64,000 nt of DNA. It comes from Pectinatus cerevisiiphilus (lineage in GTDB: Bacteria; Bacillota; Negativicutes; Selenomonadales; Selenomonadaceae). The notes below the pieces were generated by a model, which worked only from the letters and a program-made list of their open reading frames with translations, searched no databases and was not told the DNA's origin. Both the position numbers and the translations under genes were made by a program. The DNA lies in contig NZ_SMAA01000003.1 in the NCBI RefSeq assembly GCF_004341685.1, forward strand, positions 1-64,000. The letters are read 5' to 3'. Below, piece by piece: positions 28,320-38,152 of the stretch (positions are counted from its first letter, which is position 1; every line of letters begins with the position of its first letter).

Positions 28320-28658
28320 CTATAAAAACAGTAATACTATAGAACCAAAAAATAAAGTCAAACTTAAAGCTTTTAAAAGTGAAATAGCTGCTTTTTGATG
28401 TGCAAGTGTTAATTTATAAGTAAAATATTGAAGCATCCACACACAAAATGAAATACCTAAAAAGAACCCCGGAATGTCTTGTGAAAAAATACTGTAAATG
28501 GTAATAAGAAAAGCAATTAATAGAGCGGTACTCTGCCCTTTACTGAATTTTTGCCGTTTGGGAATGGGGGTGGGTTTAACACGTGTCTTCCTGGTACAAT
28601 TATTATAGGCTTGTTCTGCCTCGTCAAAATCTTTTTGGGAAAAATTTTTATAAATCAT
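28320..28658 (-). CDS. Small membrane protein of unknown function
   Basis: 112 residues. Hydrophilic and basic up to about residue 42, then three hydrophobic segments (about 44-60, 62-82 and 92-112). No family recognised. ATG with CGGAGGTG at good spacing. Packed 18 bases after the ABC transporter gene and 36 before the CYTH gene, so it may be an accessory subunit of either; this is inference. Confidence 0.7.
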   Translation of the reverse strand: MIYKNFSQKDFDEAEQAYNNCTRKTRVKPTPIPKRQKFSKGQSTALLIAFLITIYSIFSQDIPGFFLGISFCVWMLQYFTYKLTLAHQKAAISLLKALSLTLFFGSIVLLFL

Positions 28659-28676
28659 AAGACACCTCCGTGGTCT

Positions 28677-30425
28677 TTAACAATCTGGCGAGGAATTCAT
28701 ATGCGGTATTGCATTTAAGGGAGAAAACAGGTAACTGCCATTATTGTTGAGCTTTAATCTGTATTTATGATGGGAAAGGAGTGTCATGTGGTGACCTACA
28801 CTGATAATAGTAGCATGTGGTAGTTCTTTTTTTAATAATGTGTACATATATGCTTCTGTATCTTCGTCCAGTGCAGAGGTAGCTTCATCTAGAAAAATCC
28901 ATGTTGGCTTTTTTAGGAGTATTCTTACAAAAGCCAAGCGTTGCTGTTCCCCTAAAGAAAGAATGCGGCTCCAATCGTTTGTATTCTCCAACTGGTTGGC
29001 TAATTTGTCTAATTTACATAGATGAAGAAGCTCGACAAGGTTTTTAGTGTCCATAGTCGGCGCTGCTTGCGGATAATAAAGGGTTTGGCGCAGCGTTCCC
29101 AAGGGAAGATAAGGCTTTTGTGGTAAAAATAAAATATTTTGCTGGGCTGGTAGAGTTATTTTTCCGCTGGCAAAGGGCCAAATACCGGCTAAGGTGCGCA
29201 GTAAAGTACTTTTACCGCAACCAGAGAAACCGGTTATTATTAAATTTTCTCCAGCAGGTAAGTCCATATTAAGATCTTTTAAAATAGGTTGTCCTTTTGG
29301 TAGGCTGATGGTCAAGTTTTGTGTTTTTAAAACATTTCCTGTACTTGTCTGGATTGCAGAGCGGATTTCATCAGCATTTTTCATATGTATCGCAAACGTG
29401 TTTAAACGACGTATAACGGATGACCATTGTGCTATGTCAGTGTATGAAGTAACGATATAGGATAGAGCATCTTGTACTTTACCGAAGGCTGTCAAGGTTT
29501 GAATGAGCCAGCCGATAGACAGTGTTTCAGCAAAATAACGAGGAGCTGCTATTAAAATAGGAAGTATAATAGCAATTTGTGCATAGCTGACAGTTATTCC
29601 TGTAAGAATTTTTTGCCGGGCTATTATCTGCCGAAAATTGAGAATGACAGATATAAAACGAGTCTTTAGATTATCTTTTTCAGGGGTTTCACCACGATAA
29701 AATGCTATGCTTTCACTGTTTTCACGTAAACGCACCAATGAGAAACGAAAATTCGCTTCATATTTTTGCTGGTTAAAATTAAGGCCGATTAGTTGGTGCC
29801 CTATTTTGTGGGTAATAAAAGTACCAATAATAGAATAGACCAGAGTTGCCCATACCATGAAACCAGGAATGACCAACGTGCCATTGTTAAACGGAATGGA
29901 GAAACTGCCAGATAACTGCCATAACATGGCAATGAAAGAAACAAGGACAAGAAATTGTTTAAATAAACCAATACCAAGAGATAAGGTTAAGCTTACAAAA
30001 AGATTTATATCTTCTTGGATACGTTGGTCGGGGTTATCCGTATCACTATTATTAGTTTGCAATTTGTAATACGTTTGGTCGTTTAACCATTGGTCAAGAT
30101 ATTGTTTTGTCATCCATGTACGCCATTTTATTTGTAATATTTGTTGTAGATAAAATGCATATACGGCGAAGAAAATGAGTAGCAAAGCAAGTATAGTGAA
30201 TTTGCTGATGGACTGCCAGAATAAATGATAGGAATAATTTTGCAGGATAGTATAAAATTCGTTGAACCAGCTGGTCATTTCAAGCATTAAAAATACAGAT
30301 ACTAAATTCAGCAAAATAACAGCTGACAAAAGTCCCCTTGCCTTCCACTTGTCATCTGACTGCCAATACCCCTTGAATAACAGCCAGAAATTTTTTGAAG
30401 ATTTTTTTATAAAACCTATTTGCAT
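28677..30425 (-). CDS. ABC transporter, fused permease and ATPase (YddA/SbmA-like)
   Basis: 582 residues. The N-terminal half has about five or six membrane segments of the ABC_membrane_2 type (YddA, SbmA/BacA relatives), including LQIKWRTWMTKQYLDQWL near 97-114. The ATPase domain has Walker A GFSGCGKST at 399-407, signature LSLGEQQRLAF and Walker B TWIFLDEATSALDE. It probably works as a homodimer on peptides, lipids or cobalamin-like substrates. TGGAGG precedes the ATG. First gene of a three-gene unit with a membrane protein and a CYTH protein, divergent from the gene at 30570. Confidence 0.85.
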   Translation of the reverse strand: MQIGFIKKSSKNFWLLFKGYWQSDDKWKARGLLSAVILLNLVSVFLMLEMTSWFNEFYTILQNYSYHLFWQSISKFTILALLLIFFAVYAFYLQQILQIKWRTWMTKQYLDQWLNDQTYYKLQTNNSDTDNPDQRIQEDINLFVSLTLSLGIGLFKQFLVLVSFIAMLWQLSGSFSIPFNNGTLVIPGFMVWATLVYSIIGTFITHKIGHQLIGLNFNQQKYEANFRFSLVRLRENSESIAFYRGETPEKDNLKTRFISVILNFRQIIARQKILTGITVSYAQIAIILPILIAAPRYFAETLSIGWLIQTLTAFGKVQDALSYIVTSYTDIAQWSSVIRRLNTFAIHMKNADEIRSAIQTSTGNVLKTQNLTISLPKGQPILKDLNMDLPAGENLIITGFSGCGKSTLLRTLAGIWPFASGKITLPAQQNILFLPQKPYLPLGTLRQTLYYPQAAPTMDTKNLVELLHLCKLDKLANQLENTNDWSRILSLGEQQRLAFVRILLKKPTWIFLDEATSALDEDTEAYMYTLLKKELPHATIISVGHHMTLLSHHKYRLKLNNNGSYLFSPLNAIPHMNSSPDC

Positions 30426-30569
30426 GGATAAGCCTCCAATTACTTGAAATAAAGTATGGTTAAAAGTATAATAAAAAAATAAGTTTATTGCAATGAGTAA
30501 GGGCGTTATGTATAATTTTTCTGCGGGAATGCAGGCTTTAAAAATTTATAGGGATTTAGGAGACGGCAG

Positions 30570-31226
30570 ATGAAATATAGTTTGCTCTTAGCGGGAATCG
30601 GAATATTTATTGTGGTATTATTATATGTCGGCTATCGTTATTTACCACAAAGACGTGTTTTTTATTTATTTACAGCTATTATATTGATCAGCACAGGGAT
30701 TATTTTTTCTTTTTGGCACGGGCAGACAAAACAAAATGTCATGACAGAAGCGCAAAAGACGCAAATCTTGAGTGAACAACCGTTTTTTGTTACATGGTAT
30801 GAAGAATATAAACAGTATTTAGAAGATATAGATCGAATTTGGACTAGGTATAATAATACGCTTGAGGACTTTTCCAAGGAGAAAATAGATCCTGATGAAT
30901 TGCAGCAGGATCTTGTAAAAATACAAACTGATTCGGATAAACTCCAGGGAAAAATGAAGGATGCCTTGCCGCCACAAGAATTGTCGGATGAAAATTATAA
31001 ATTGAGCTATGCGGTTTTGGAAGAAACCCGGCAGTATATGGCAGCACAGAATGATACTATCAAGAAAACGCTGCAAGCTGTGATGACGCCGGAATTTAGG
31101 GCAAATGCATTTGAGCTGCAACGTAAAGAAATTGATAATATCCGTATTTTAAATTCTCCGGTAAACTTGAATATTGCGGGAGATATATTAACAATAAGGG
31201 ATAATCTTAGTTTACCTGATTTGTAA
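30570..31226 (+). CDS. Membrane protein of unknown function with helical domain
   Basis: 218 residues. Two hydrophobic segments (about 4-22 and 33-50) are followed by a charged, helical, probably extracytoplasmic domain rich in E, D, K and Q (EEYKQYLEDIDRIWTRYN, DPDELQQDLVKIQTDSDKLQ). No cysteine, no recognised family. ATG with AGGAG 8 bases upstream. It is 132 bases before rsmH on the same strand. Its place resembles the gene ahead of mraZ/rsmH, but mraZ is missing, and no link with division can be shown. Confidence 0.75.
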   Translation: MKYSLLLAGIGIFIVVLLYVGYRYLPQRRVFYLFTAIILISTGIIFSFWHGQTKQNVMTEAQKTQILSEQPFFVTWYEEYKQYLEDIDRIWTRYNNTLEDFSKEKIDPDELQQDLVKIQTDSDKLQGKMKDALPPQELSDENYKLSYAVLEETRQYMAAQNDTIKKTLQAVMTPEFRANAFELQRKEIDNIRILNSPVNLNIAGDILTIRDNLSLPDL

Positions 31227-31358
31227 AGAGAGCTAATATAAACAATAATATTCTATATTTATAGAGGAATAAATAATTTCGTAAAGAATATATAAAAGAT
31301 ATTATTGTGAGAGAAATATTCTATTGATAGCCAATTTTCATGGGGGGAGTTCAACTAA

Positions 31359-32297
31359 TTGAAATTTCATCATATCAGTGTTATGGCTGATGAAGTTATT
31401 AAGGGTTTAAAAATAAAACCAGATGGAGTGTATGTAGATTGCACATTAGGCGGAGCTGGACATTCATCCCGCATTGCAGCTGCCTTAAGTGAAAAAGGAA
31501 CCTTGCTGGGAATAGACCAGGATATTATAGCCGTAGAAGCTGCAAAAGAAAAATTGGCGCAATATACATGCAATATCAAAATTGTTCATGATAATTTTGC
31601 GCATCTTGGGCAAATATTAAGAAATGAAAATATTGATATGGTTGATGGTTTTTTATTTGACCTTGGTGTATCCTCTCCCCAGATTGACAATACGGAACGC
31701 GGCTTTTCGTATATGCATGATGCTCCTTTAGACATGAGAATGGATGAAGATGCTGAACTTACGGCATATACAGTTGTCAATAAATATAGTCAGGAACATT
31801 TAACGGAAATAATCAAAGATTATGGTGAAGAACGCTGGGCAAAAAGAATAGCAGAGTTCATTGTAGAAAGAAGAAAAACGGCACCAATAGAAACTACAGG
31901 GCAGCTGGTAGATGTTATACGGCGGGCCATACCTGCAGCAGTTCGCAGAAGTAGTACGGGACATCCGGCAAAAAGGGTTTTTCAGGCTGTTCGTATAGAA
32001 GTAAACAATGAACTAAATATTTTAGAAGAAGCTTTTGAATGTGCTGTTAAACATTTGAACCAAAACGGTAGAATAGCTATTATCACATTTCATTCATTAG
32101 AGGATAGAATCGCCAAAAACACTCTTAAACTTATGGCTAGAGGCTGTATCTGCCCACCGGACATTCCTATTTGCGTCTGCGGCCACAAAAAACAGGTAAA
32201 GCTGTGTGGCAAGGCAGCAGTGCCTTCTGAAGCTGAGATTGAAGCGAATCCAAGGGCAAAGAGTGCTAAACTGCGTATCGCAGAAAAGATTGTGTAG
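31359..32297 (+). CDS. rsmH: 16S rRNA m4C1402 methyltransferase RsmH
   Basis: 312 residues. Methylates C1402 of 16S rRNA with SAM. The SAM site DCTLGGAGHS is near 28-37, FLFDLGVSSPQID near 110, and TFHSLEDRI near 247 with a C-terminal cysteine-rich C-x-C loop. Start TTG, with GGGGGGAG 10 bases upstream. First gene of the division cluster; the usual preceding mraZ is not there. Confidence 0.95.
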   Translation: MKFHHISVMADEVIKGLKIKPDGVYVDCTLGGAGHSSRIAAALSEKGTLLGIDQDIIAVEAAKEKLAQYTCNIKIVHDNFAHLGQILRNENIDMVDGFLFDLGVSSPQIDNTERGFSYMHDAPLDMRMDEDAELTAYTVVNKYSQEHLTEIIKDYGEERWAKRIAEFIVERRKTAPIETTGQLVDVIRRAIPAAVRRSSTGHPAKRVFQAVRIEVNNELNILEEAFECAVKHLNQNGRIAIITFHSLEDRIAKNTLKLMARGCICPPDIPICVCGHKKQVKLCGKAAVPSEAEIEANPRAKSAKLRIAEKIV

Positions 32298-32413
32298 TTG
32301 TAGGGGATAATATGGCTTAGTTTTAATTAAACCAATAGTTAAGTTAGTTTTTATTTTATGTAGGGCGGAAAATTTATATAACTTCAAGGATGGACTATGT
32401 GGGGGAACAGACA

Positions 32414-32803
32414 ATGTCGAGGTATTATAGTTATGGTAATTTAGCGGAAAAATCGACCGTTAAAAAGCAGTCACCGACCCGCAGTTATATGAGTCGATCG
32501 AAACAAAGAACAGTGGGATCAAAGGTTAATTTGAATAGTAAGTTGCGTTTGCAATGCTTAGTGTTAGTTGTACTCGTATCTGCTATGGGGATGTTTATTA
32601 CTTTTCGCAATGGCATAGCGGCGAAACAAGGATACGAGCTTGTAAAGATGAAGCAGTCAGTGGCTATGCTTGAGAAGGATAATGCAAGATTGAAGCTGGA
32701 TATAGCAGGCTTGAAATCTCCTGAAAGAATAAAAAAAATTGCGGTTAATGAACTAGGAATGGTCTTGCCGTCAAAGGTATATTTTGCCAATAAAAATCAT
32801 TGA
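32414..32803 (+). CDS. ftsL: FtsL-like division protein
   Basis: 129 residues from the ATG at 32414 (GGGGGA 8 bases upstream; an ATG at 32390 has no spaced site). A basic cytoplasmic N-terminus, one membrane segment (CLVLVVLVSAMGMFITF, about 49-65), then a leucine-zipper-like coiled coil and RIKKIAVNELGMVLP, the bitopic layout of FtsL/DivIC. It sits where ftsL belongs, 92 bases after rsmH. It bridges FtsQ and the division penicillin-binding protein in the divisome. The normally following ftsI is absent. Confidence 0.75.
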   Translation: MSRYYSYGNLAEKSTVKKQSPTRSYMSRSKQRTVGSKVNLNSKLRLQCLVLVVLVSAMGMFITFRNGIAAKQGYELVKMKQSVAMLEKDNARLKLDIAGLKSPERIKKIAVNELGMVLPSKVYFANKNH

Positions 32804-32817
32804 TATTAGGGATGCGG

Positions 32818-32844
32818 GGAGCTGTTTTGGGACAGCTCCTTTTT
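32818..32844 (+). terminator. Intrinsic terminator after ftsL
   Basis: Stem GGAGCTGT/ACAGCTCC (32818-32825 and 32832-32839) with a 6-base loop and five T (32840-32844). It ends the rsmH-ftsL transcript exactly where ftsI would usually continue. Confidence 0.85.
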
Positions 32845-32859
32845 AGTTTTCCGATTATC

Positions 32860-32868
32860 TGCTATAAT
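32860..32868 (+). promoter_or_regulatory. Extended -10 promoter for murE
   Basis: TGCTATAAT (32860-32868) is a perfect -10 with the TGn extension, 33 bases before the murE ATG. The -35 position falls in the T-run of the preceding terminator and is poor, as is common for extended -10 promoters. Confidence 0.5.
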
Positions 32869-32900
32869 ATATTTGTTTTGGAAAAATAGGAGGTACTGCA

Positions 32901-34400
32901 ATGCCAAAATCCATAAAAAGCCTAATAGGAAAATTAGACAATGTTAAAGTTACAAATAATATGGATGTTAATATTACTTCGGTTGAATATGATTCGCGTA
33001 AAGTAAAAAACGGATCACTTTTTTTCTGCGTAAAAGGAGCCACTGTTGATGGCCATGATTTTGTGCCGAATGCATTGGCAAACGGAGCTGCGGCAATCGT
33101 AGCCGAAAGAAATGTCGACGTACCAGATAATATAGTTAAAATAATAGTTGATGATATGCATGCAGCTATGGAAAAAATTGTGCCGTATTTCTATGATTAT
33201 CCAAGTAGAAAAATGAGAATGATTGGTGTTACCGGAACTAACGGAAAAACTACTATAACATATATTATTCGTTCTATTTTACGTAAGGCAGGTTATAAGA
33301 CAGGCCTGATCGGTACTATAAAAATAATGATAGAAGACGAAGTACTTCCCATCCACAATACTACCCCTGATATAGTTGATTTACAGCAGATTTTATTTCA
33401 GATGGCACAGGCGGGTATGGATTATGTGGTTATGGAAGTATCTTCGCATGCGTTGGCGTTGCATCGTGTAGCTGGTTGTGAATATGATACGGCAGTGTTC
33501 ACTAATTTGACACGGGATCATTTGGATTTTCATAAGACTTTTGAAAATTATGCATTGGCCAAGGCTAAATTATTTTCATCGCTGACTGCACCAGGAAATG
33601 TGAAGAATAATAAAACCGCTATTATTAATATAGATGATCCTACTGCAGAGGTAATGCAACAGCATACGAAATGCCCTGTTTTCACATATGCGGTTAAGAA
33701 AGATGCAGATATTAAAGCCGAAAATATTGATATTCATATGAACGGTGCTTCATTTCGTATAACTGGAAGGTTATGCCAGATGGATTTATTTTTAAATATA
33801 ACAGGTCTTTTTAATGTATATAATGTTATGGGAGCTGTGGGCGCAGCTTTAGCTGAAAAAATAAAACCAGAACTTATAAAACAAGCATTGGCAGAGTTTC
33901 ATAGTGTGCCAGGCAGATTTGAACTAATTCGTGCTGGCCAGGATTTTTGTGTGATAGTGGATTATGCGCATACACCAGATGGTTTGGAAAATGTTTTAAA
34001 TACAGCTAAACAAATTGCTAAAAGACGTATTATAACAGTGTTTGGCTGCGGTGGTGACCGTGACCGCACAAAGAGGCCAATAATGGGAAGAATAGCGGCT
34101 GAAAAATCTGATATAGTGATTGCAACATCGGATAATCCGCGTACAGAGGATCCGGAATTTATTCTGGGTGAGGTAGAACAAGGTGTATTACCCGCGTTAC
34201 ATGGTAATTTCCATGAAAAAATAACCGATAGAAAAAAAGCTATCTACCGTGCGATAGAATTGGCGAAAAAGGATGATATCGTAATAATAGCGGGAAAAGG
34301 CCACGAAAATTATCAAATATTGAAGACAGGAATAATTCATTTTGATGATAGGGAAGTAGCTGTCAGTGCAATAAAAACGAAACTTGCGGAGGAAAAATAA
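32901..34400 (+). CDS. murE: UDP-MurNAc-tripeptide synthetase (meso-DAP-adding)
   Basis: 499 residues. Adds meso-diaminopimelate to UDP-MurNAc-L-Ala-D-Glu. ATP site GVTGTNGKTT near 111-120, and the DAP-specific motif DNPR near 411-414 in SDNPRTEDP, which argues for mDAP and not lysine. SD AGGAGG 8 bases before the ATG. It abuts murF with no gap. Cytoplasmic peptidoglycan precursor path. Confidence 0.96.
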   Translation: MPKSIKSLIGKLDNVKVTNNMDVNITSVEYDSRKVKNGSLFFCVKGATVDGHDFVPNALANGAAAIVAERNVDVPDNIVKIIVDDMHAAMEKIVPYFYDYPSRKMRMIGVTGTNGKTTITYIIRSILRKAGYKTGLIGTIKIMIEDEVLPIHNTTPDIVDLQQILFQMAQAGMDYVVMEVSSHALALHRVAGCEYDTAVFTNLTRDHLDFHKTFENYALAKAKLFSSLTAPGNVKNNKTAIINIDDPTAEVMQQHTKCPVFTYAVKKDADIKAENIDIHMNGASFRITGRLCQMDLFLNITGLFNVYNVMGAVGAALAEKIKPELIKQALAEFHSVPGRFELIRAGQDFCVIVDYAHTPDGLENVLNTAKQIAKRRIITVFGCGGDRDRTKRPIMGRIAAEKSDIVIATSDNPRTEDPEFILGEVEQGVLPALHGNFHEKITDRKKAIYRAIELAKKDDIVIIAGKGHENYQILKTGIIHFDDREVAVSAIKTKLAEEK

Positions 34401-35774
34401 TTGCCAGCGTTTACATTGGAAGATTTAAAAAATTACACCGGCTGTGAGATCATGAAACAGAACCAAACGACTTTTGGAGATGTGAGTACTGATACCCGCA
34501 GTATAAGACCGGGAATGATTTTTTTAGCGATAAAGGGAGAAAATTTTGATGGACATAATTTTCTTGATAAGGCAGTAGCAAATGGTGCAGCAGGTGTAAT
34601 TTTAGCTGATAAAAGTAAAGTAACAAAAATACAAAATGAAAATATTACCATACTATATGTCAAGGATACTTTAAAGGCGTATCTTGATATAGCCGGTGGC
34701 TGGCGGAGCCGGTTTTCCCTTCCTGTTTTGGCAATAACGGGATCAAACGGGAAAACGACGACTAAGGATTTGACTGCGGCTATACTGGCAGAACGCTATA
34801 AAGTGTTGAAAACACAGAAAAATTTTAATTCAGAAATAGGAATGGCACTCACCTTATTGTCTTTGCGGCCAGAACATGAAGTCGCTGTAATAGAAATGGG
34901 GATGCGAGGACTCGGCCAAATAAAAACGTTAGCTGGCATAGCTAAACCAGATATAGGCATAGTGTTAAATGTGGGTAATACGCATATAGAACTTTTAGGC
35001 TCGCAAGAAAATATTGCAAAGGCGAAAGGTGAACTGGTAGAAGCCATAAAGGCGGATGGGCTGGTTATTTTAAATGCTGACAATAAATATACAGCGGCCA
35101 TGGCAGTAAAAACAAAGGCGAGAATAGTAACTTTTGGGATAGATAATAAGGCAGACATAACAGCTGAAAATATACGCATGCTGGATAGCAATAAAACCGT
35201 ATTTACTTGTAAAGAAGCTGGACAGAGTGTTGAACTTACCATACCGCTTATGGGTAAACACAATGTGTATGATGCTTTAGCCGCAGTTGCTGCCGGTCGT
35301 GCAATGCATATAGACTGGTCTATGATAAAGCACGGATTGGCTAATTTTACATCATCGGGAATGCGCTTTGAGATTTTACGGTTAAAAGATTATACTATAA
35401 TTAATGATGCTTATAATGCTAGTCCTCTTTCGACAAAGGCTGCCATAGAAAATTTGACGATTTTACCAGCTAAAAGGCGCATTTTTGTGTTTGGCGATAT
35501 GAAAGAATTGGGAGCTATTGCCCAACAGGCGCATGAAGAAGTAGGCAGGTTTTGTGCTGCCCATAAAATTGATATTTTGATAACTTTTGGGGCTTTGGCG
35601 GATTGTGCGGCAATTGCAGCTAAATGCAGTGGAATAAGATTTGTGCAAAGCTGTAAAAGCCATGAAGAAATAGCAATGTTGTTGAAAACTATTTTGAAAA
35701 AAGGGGACGCTGTTTTATTTAAAGGCTCACATAGTATGCAAATGGAAAAAATAATAGAGTTATTGGAGAAATAA
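34401..35774 (+). CDS. murF: UDP-MurNAc-pentapeptide synthetase
   Basis: 457 residues. Adds D-Ala-D-Ala to the tripeptide. ATP site TGSNGKTTTKD near 112-121 and the NSE segment LKTQKNFNSEIG. Starts with TTG right after the murE stop; GGAGG lies inside the end of murE, 8 bases upstream. Two bases separate it from mraY. Confidence 0.95.
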   Translation: MPAFTLEDLKNYTGCEIMKQNQTTFGDVSTDTRSIRPGMIFLAIKGENFDGHNFLDKAVANGAAGVILADKSKVTKIQNENITILYVKDTLKAYLDIAGGWRSRFSLPVLAITGSNGKTTTKDLTAAILAERYKVLKTQKNFNSEIGMALTLLSLRPEHEVAVIEMGMRGLGQIKTLAGIAKPDIGIVLNVGNTHIELLGSQENIAKAKGELVEAIKADGLVILNADNKYTAAMAVKTKARIVTFGIDNKADITAENIRMLDSNKTVFTCKEAGQSVELTIPLMGKHNVYDALAAVAAGRAMHIDWSMIKHGLANFTSSGMRFEILRLKDYTIINDAYNASPLSTKAAIENLTILPAKRRIFVFGDMKELGAIAQQAHEEVGRFCAAHKIDILITFGALADCAAIAAKCSGIRFVQSCKSHEEIAMLLKTILKKGDAVLFKGSHSMQMEKIIELLEK

Positions 35775-35776
35775 AA

Positions 35777-36748
35777 ATGATGGTAATAGCTTATCCTGTT
35801 TTTGCGGCAATCCTTTCTGCAATTGTTGTACTCATTTGCGGGCCTAAGCTTATTCCCGAACTTCATAAATTAAAGTTTGGACAAAGCATAAGGCAGGAGG
35901 GACCGAAGAGTCATCAGATAAAGTCTGGTACGCCTACGATGGGCGGCATAATGATAGTCATTGGGATTATTATCGGTACTGTGGCCTTTGCCCATATGAG
36001 CGTGGAAATATGGCTGGCCTTTTTAACAATGCTTGGGTATTTTTGTATAGGCTTTATTGATGATTATATAAAAGTTGTCTTAAAAAGAAATCTTGGCTTA
36101 AAGGCGCGCCAAAAATTTTTGGGACAATTGATTATTGCTTTGCTGGTAACATATTTAGGTATCCATAATGGTGTGTTGGACACAAGTTTATGGCTGCCAA
36201 TCCTGAATGTAAACGTAAATATTGGGCTCTTTTATTATGTCCTTGTATGGTTTGTCTTCGTTGGTACGACCAATGCTATAAATTTGACAGATGGACTTGA
36301 TGGTTTAGCGGCAGGTGCAGTGGCAATTGCTGCTTTTGCGTATGCTTTAATTTGCATTTATCTTAATAAAATTGATCTTGCTGTCTTCTGTCTAGCATGT
36401 ACAGGTGCTTTAGTGGGTTTTTTGAAGTTTAATAAGCACCCGGCAAAAATTTTTATGGGTGATACGGGATCATTGGCACTTGGTGGTGTGATATCAGCAG
36501 TTGCTGTTTTGACACGCACTGAATTATTGCTTATAATTATTGGCGGTTTGTTTGTCATAGAAGCCCTTTCCGTTATAATTCAGGTCGTTTCTTTTCATTG
36601 TAGACATGGGAAAAGGGTATTTTTGATGAGCCCGCTTCATCACCATTTTGAACTTAAAGGATGGCCGGAGGTAAAAGTCGTACGAAATTTCTGGCTGGTT
36701 AGTGTGTTTTTTGGAATTATGGGCTTGGCCGCGGTTTTACTAAGTTGA
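35777..36748 (+). CDS. mraY: Phospho-MurNAc-pentapeptide transferase
   Basis: 323 residues with about ten membrane segments. It makes lipid I from UDP-MurNAc-pentapeptide and undecaprenyl phosphate. Family motifs: FIDDYIKV (D115-D116 equivalent), NLTDGLDGLA and the C-terminal MSPLHHHFELKGW with the catalytic HHH. ATG start two bases after murF. Confidence 0.97.
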   Translation: MMVIAYPVFAAILSAIVVLICGPKLIPELHKLKFGQSIRQEGPKSHQIKSGTPTMGGIMIVIGIIIGTVAFAHMSVEIWLAFLTMLGYFCIGFIDDYIKVVLKRNLGLKARQKFLGQLIIALLVTYLGIHNGVLDTSLWLPILNVNVNIGLFYYVLVWFVFVGTTNAINLTDGLDGLAAGAVAIAAFAYALICIYLNKIDLAVFCLACTGALVGFLKFNKHPAKIFMGDTGSLALGGVISAVAVLTRTELLLIIIGGLFVIEALSVIIQVVSFHCRHGKRVFLMSPLHHHFELKGWPEVKVVRNFWLVSVFFGIMGLAAVLLS

Positions 36749-36763
36749 GAAAGAAGTAATAAA

Positions 36764-38131
36764 ATGGATTTTGCTGATAAGCGTATTGTAGTTTTAGGAG
36801 CAGGTATAAGTGGTATAGCGGCTGCAAAAATTGCCTGCAAATTAGGTGCATCAGTAGTGTTGAATGATGCAAAAACTGAAGAACAGATAAAATATAATTT
36901 AAATGAATTAAAAGAGCTTAATGTAAAACTGATTTTAGGTAAACAAACAGTAGATATTTTTAAAGATGCGGATATCGTTATATTGTCACCGGCAGTACCG
37001 TTACATATCCCTTTATTGGCTGAAGTAGAAAAACTTGGTATAAAAATCATTAGTGAAATTGAATTCGCGTGGTATATTGCCAAGGCACCTATCTATGCCA
37101 TAACGGGAACAAATGGGAAAACGACGACAACAACGTTACTTGGCTTATTAATGGAAAAATTGTACAAAAAAGTCGGTGTCGGTGGGAATATAGGCATTCC
37201 ATTATGCGAAGAAGTATGCCGGGTAGGTGCGGAAGGTTGTACTGTAGCGGAAATTTCCAGTTATCAATTGGAAAGTTCGCATGAGTTTTGTCCTAAAATA
37301 GCCGCAGTGCTCAATGTTACACCTGACCATATAGCAAGACATGGCTCTATGGAAGTGTACCAGCAAATGAAAGAAAAGATTTTTGCCAATCAGGGTAAAT
37401 CTGACTTTCTTGTTTTAAATTATGATGATCCGCGCACGCGGGGAATGGCTGACCGTGCTAAAAGTACAGTGATGTTTTTCAGCCATGAGGTTTGCCTTGG
37501 CGAAGGGGCAACGGTATTACAGGGAAAATTAGTAATAAGATGGCACGGTAGACAGTATGTAATATGCTCTATTGATGAAATAAAGATAAAGGGCAGCCAT
37601 AATTTGGAAAATGCTTTGGCAGCGGCGGCAATGGCTTTTTTAGCAGGGGTACCGGTGCAACAGATAGCTGCTGTTTTAAAGACTTTTCCTGGAGTAGAGC
37701 ATCGTATAGAACCAGTCCGTAACATTAATGGCGTTGAGTATTTTAATGATTCCAAAGCTACTAATACAGATGCTGCAATAAAAGCATTGGAAACATTTAG
37801 CGGTAATATTATCCTTATTGCTGGTGGTTATGACAAAAAAACAGACTTGACGGAATTTATGAAGCTGGTAAAAAAACGGGTAGATAAATTAATTCTGCTT
37901 GGTAATGCAGCAGCCAGATTTAAAAAAGCAGCTATTATTAATGGAATAAAGGAAGATAATATAATAGAAGCTGGTTATTCTATGGAAAAAGCGGTAGAAT
38001 TAGCGTATAAATACGCTGTTAAGCCGCAAGTAGTTTTGCTTTCGCCAGCTTGCTCAAGTTTTGATATGTATGATGGCTATGAAGAACGCGGCCGCGATTT
38101 TAAAAAAATAGTTAATGCATTACATAAATAA
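36764..38131 (+). CDS. murD: UDP-MurNAc-L-alanine:D-glutamate ligase
   Basis: 455 residues. Adds D-Glu to UDP-MurNAc-L-Ala. N-terminal Rossmann segment VLGAGISGIAAAK, ATP site AITGTNGKTTTTT near 110-120, then YFNDSKATN and SPACSSFDMYDGYEERG, typical of MurD. It is followed after 21 bases by murG; the ftsW usually found between them is missing. Confidence 0.96.
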   Translation: MDFADKRIVVLGAGISGIAAAKIACKLGASVVLNDAKTEEQIKYNLNELKELNVKLILGKQTVDIFKDADIVILSPAVPLHIPLLAEVEKLGIKIISEIEFAWYIAKAPIYAITGTNGKTTTTTLLGLLMEKLYKKVGVGGNIGIPLCEEVCRVGAEGCTVAEISSYQLESSHEFCPKIAAVLNVTPDHIARHGSMEVYQQMKEKIFANQGKSDFLVLNYDDPRTRGMADRAKSTVMFFSHEVCLGEGATVLQGKLVIRWHGRQYVICSIDEIKIKGSHNLENALAAAAMAFLAGVPVQQIAAVLKTFPGVEHRIEPVRNINGVEYFNDSKATNTDAAIKALETFSGNIILIAGGYDKKTDLTEFMKLVKKRVDKLILLGNAAARFKKAAIINGIKEDNIIEAGYSMEKAVELAYKYAVKPQVVLLSPACSSFDMYDGYEERGRDFKKIVNALHK

Positions 38132-38152
38132 TATGAAGTGAGTAATGAATAA

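Noticed and set aside
32097-32414. 105-codon minus-strand frame over the end of rsmH
   Set aside because: Antisense to a conserved gene and lacks a start site.
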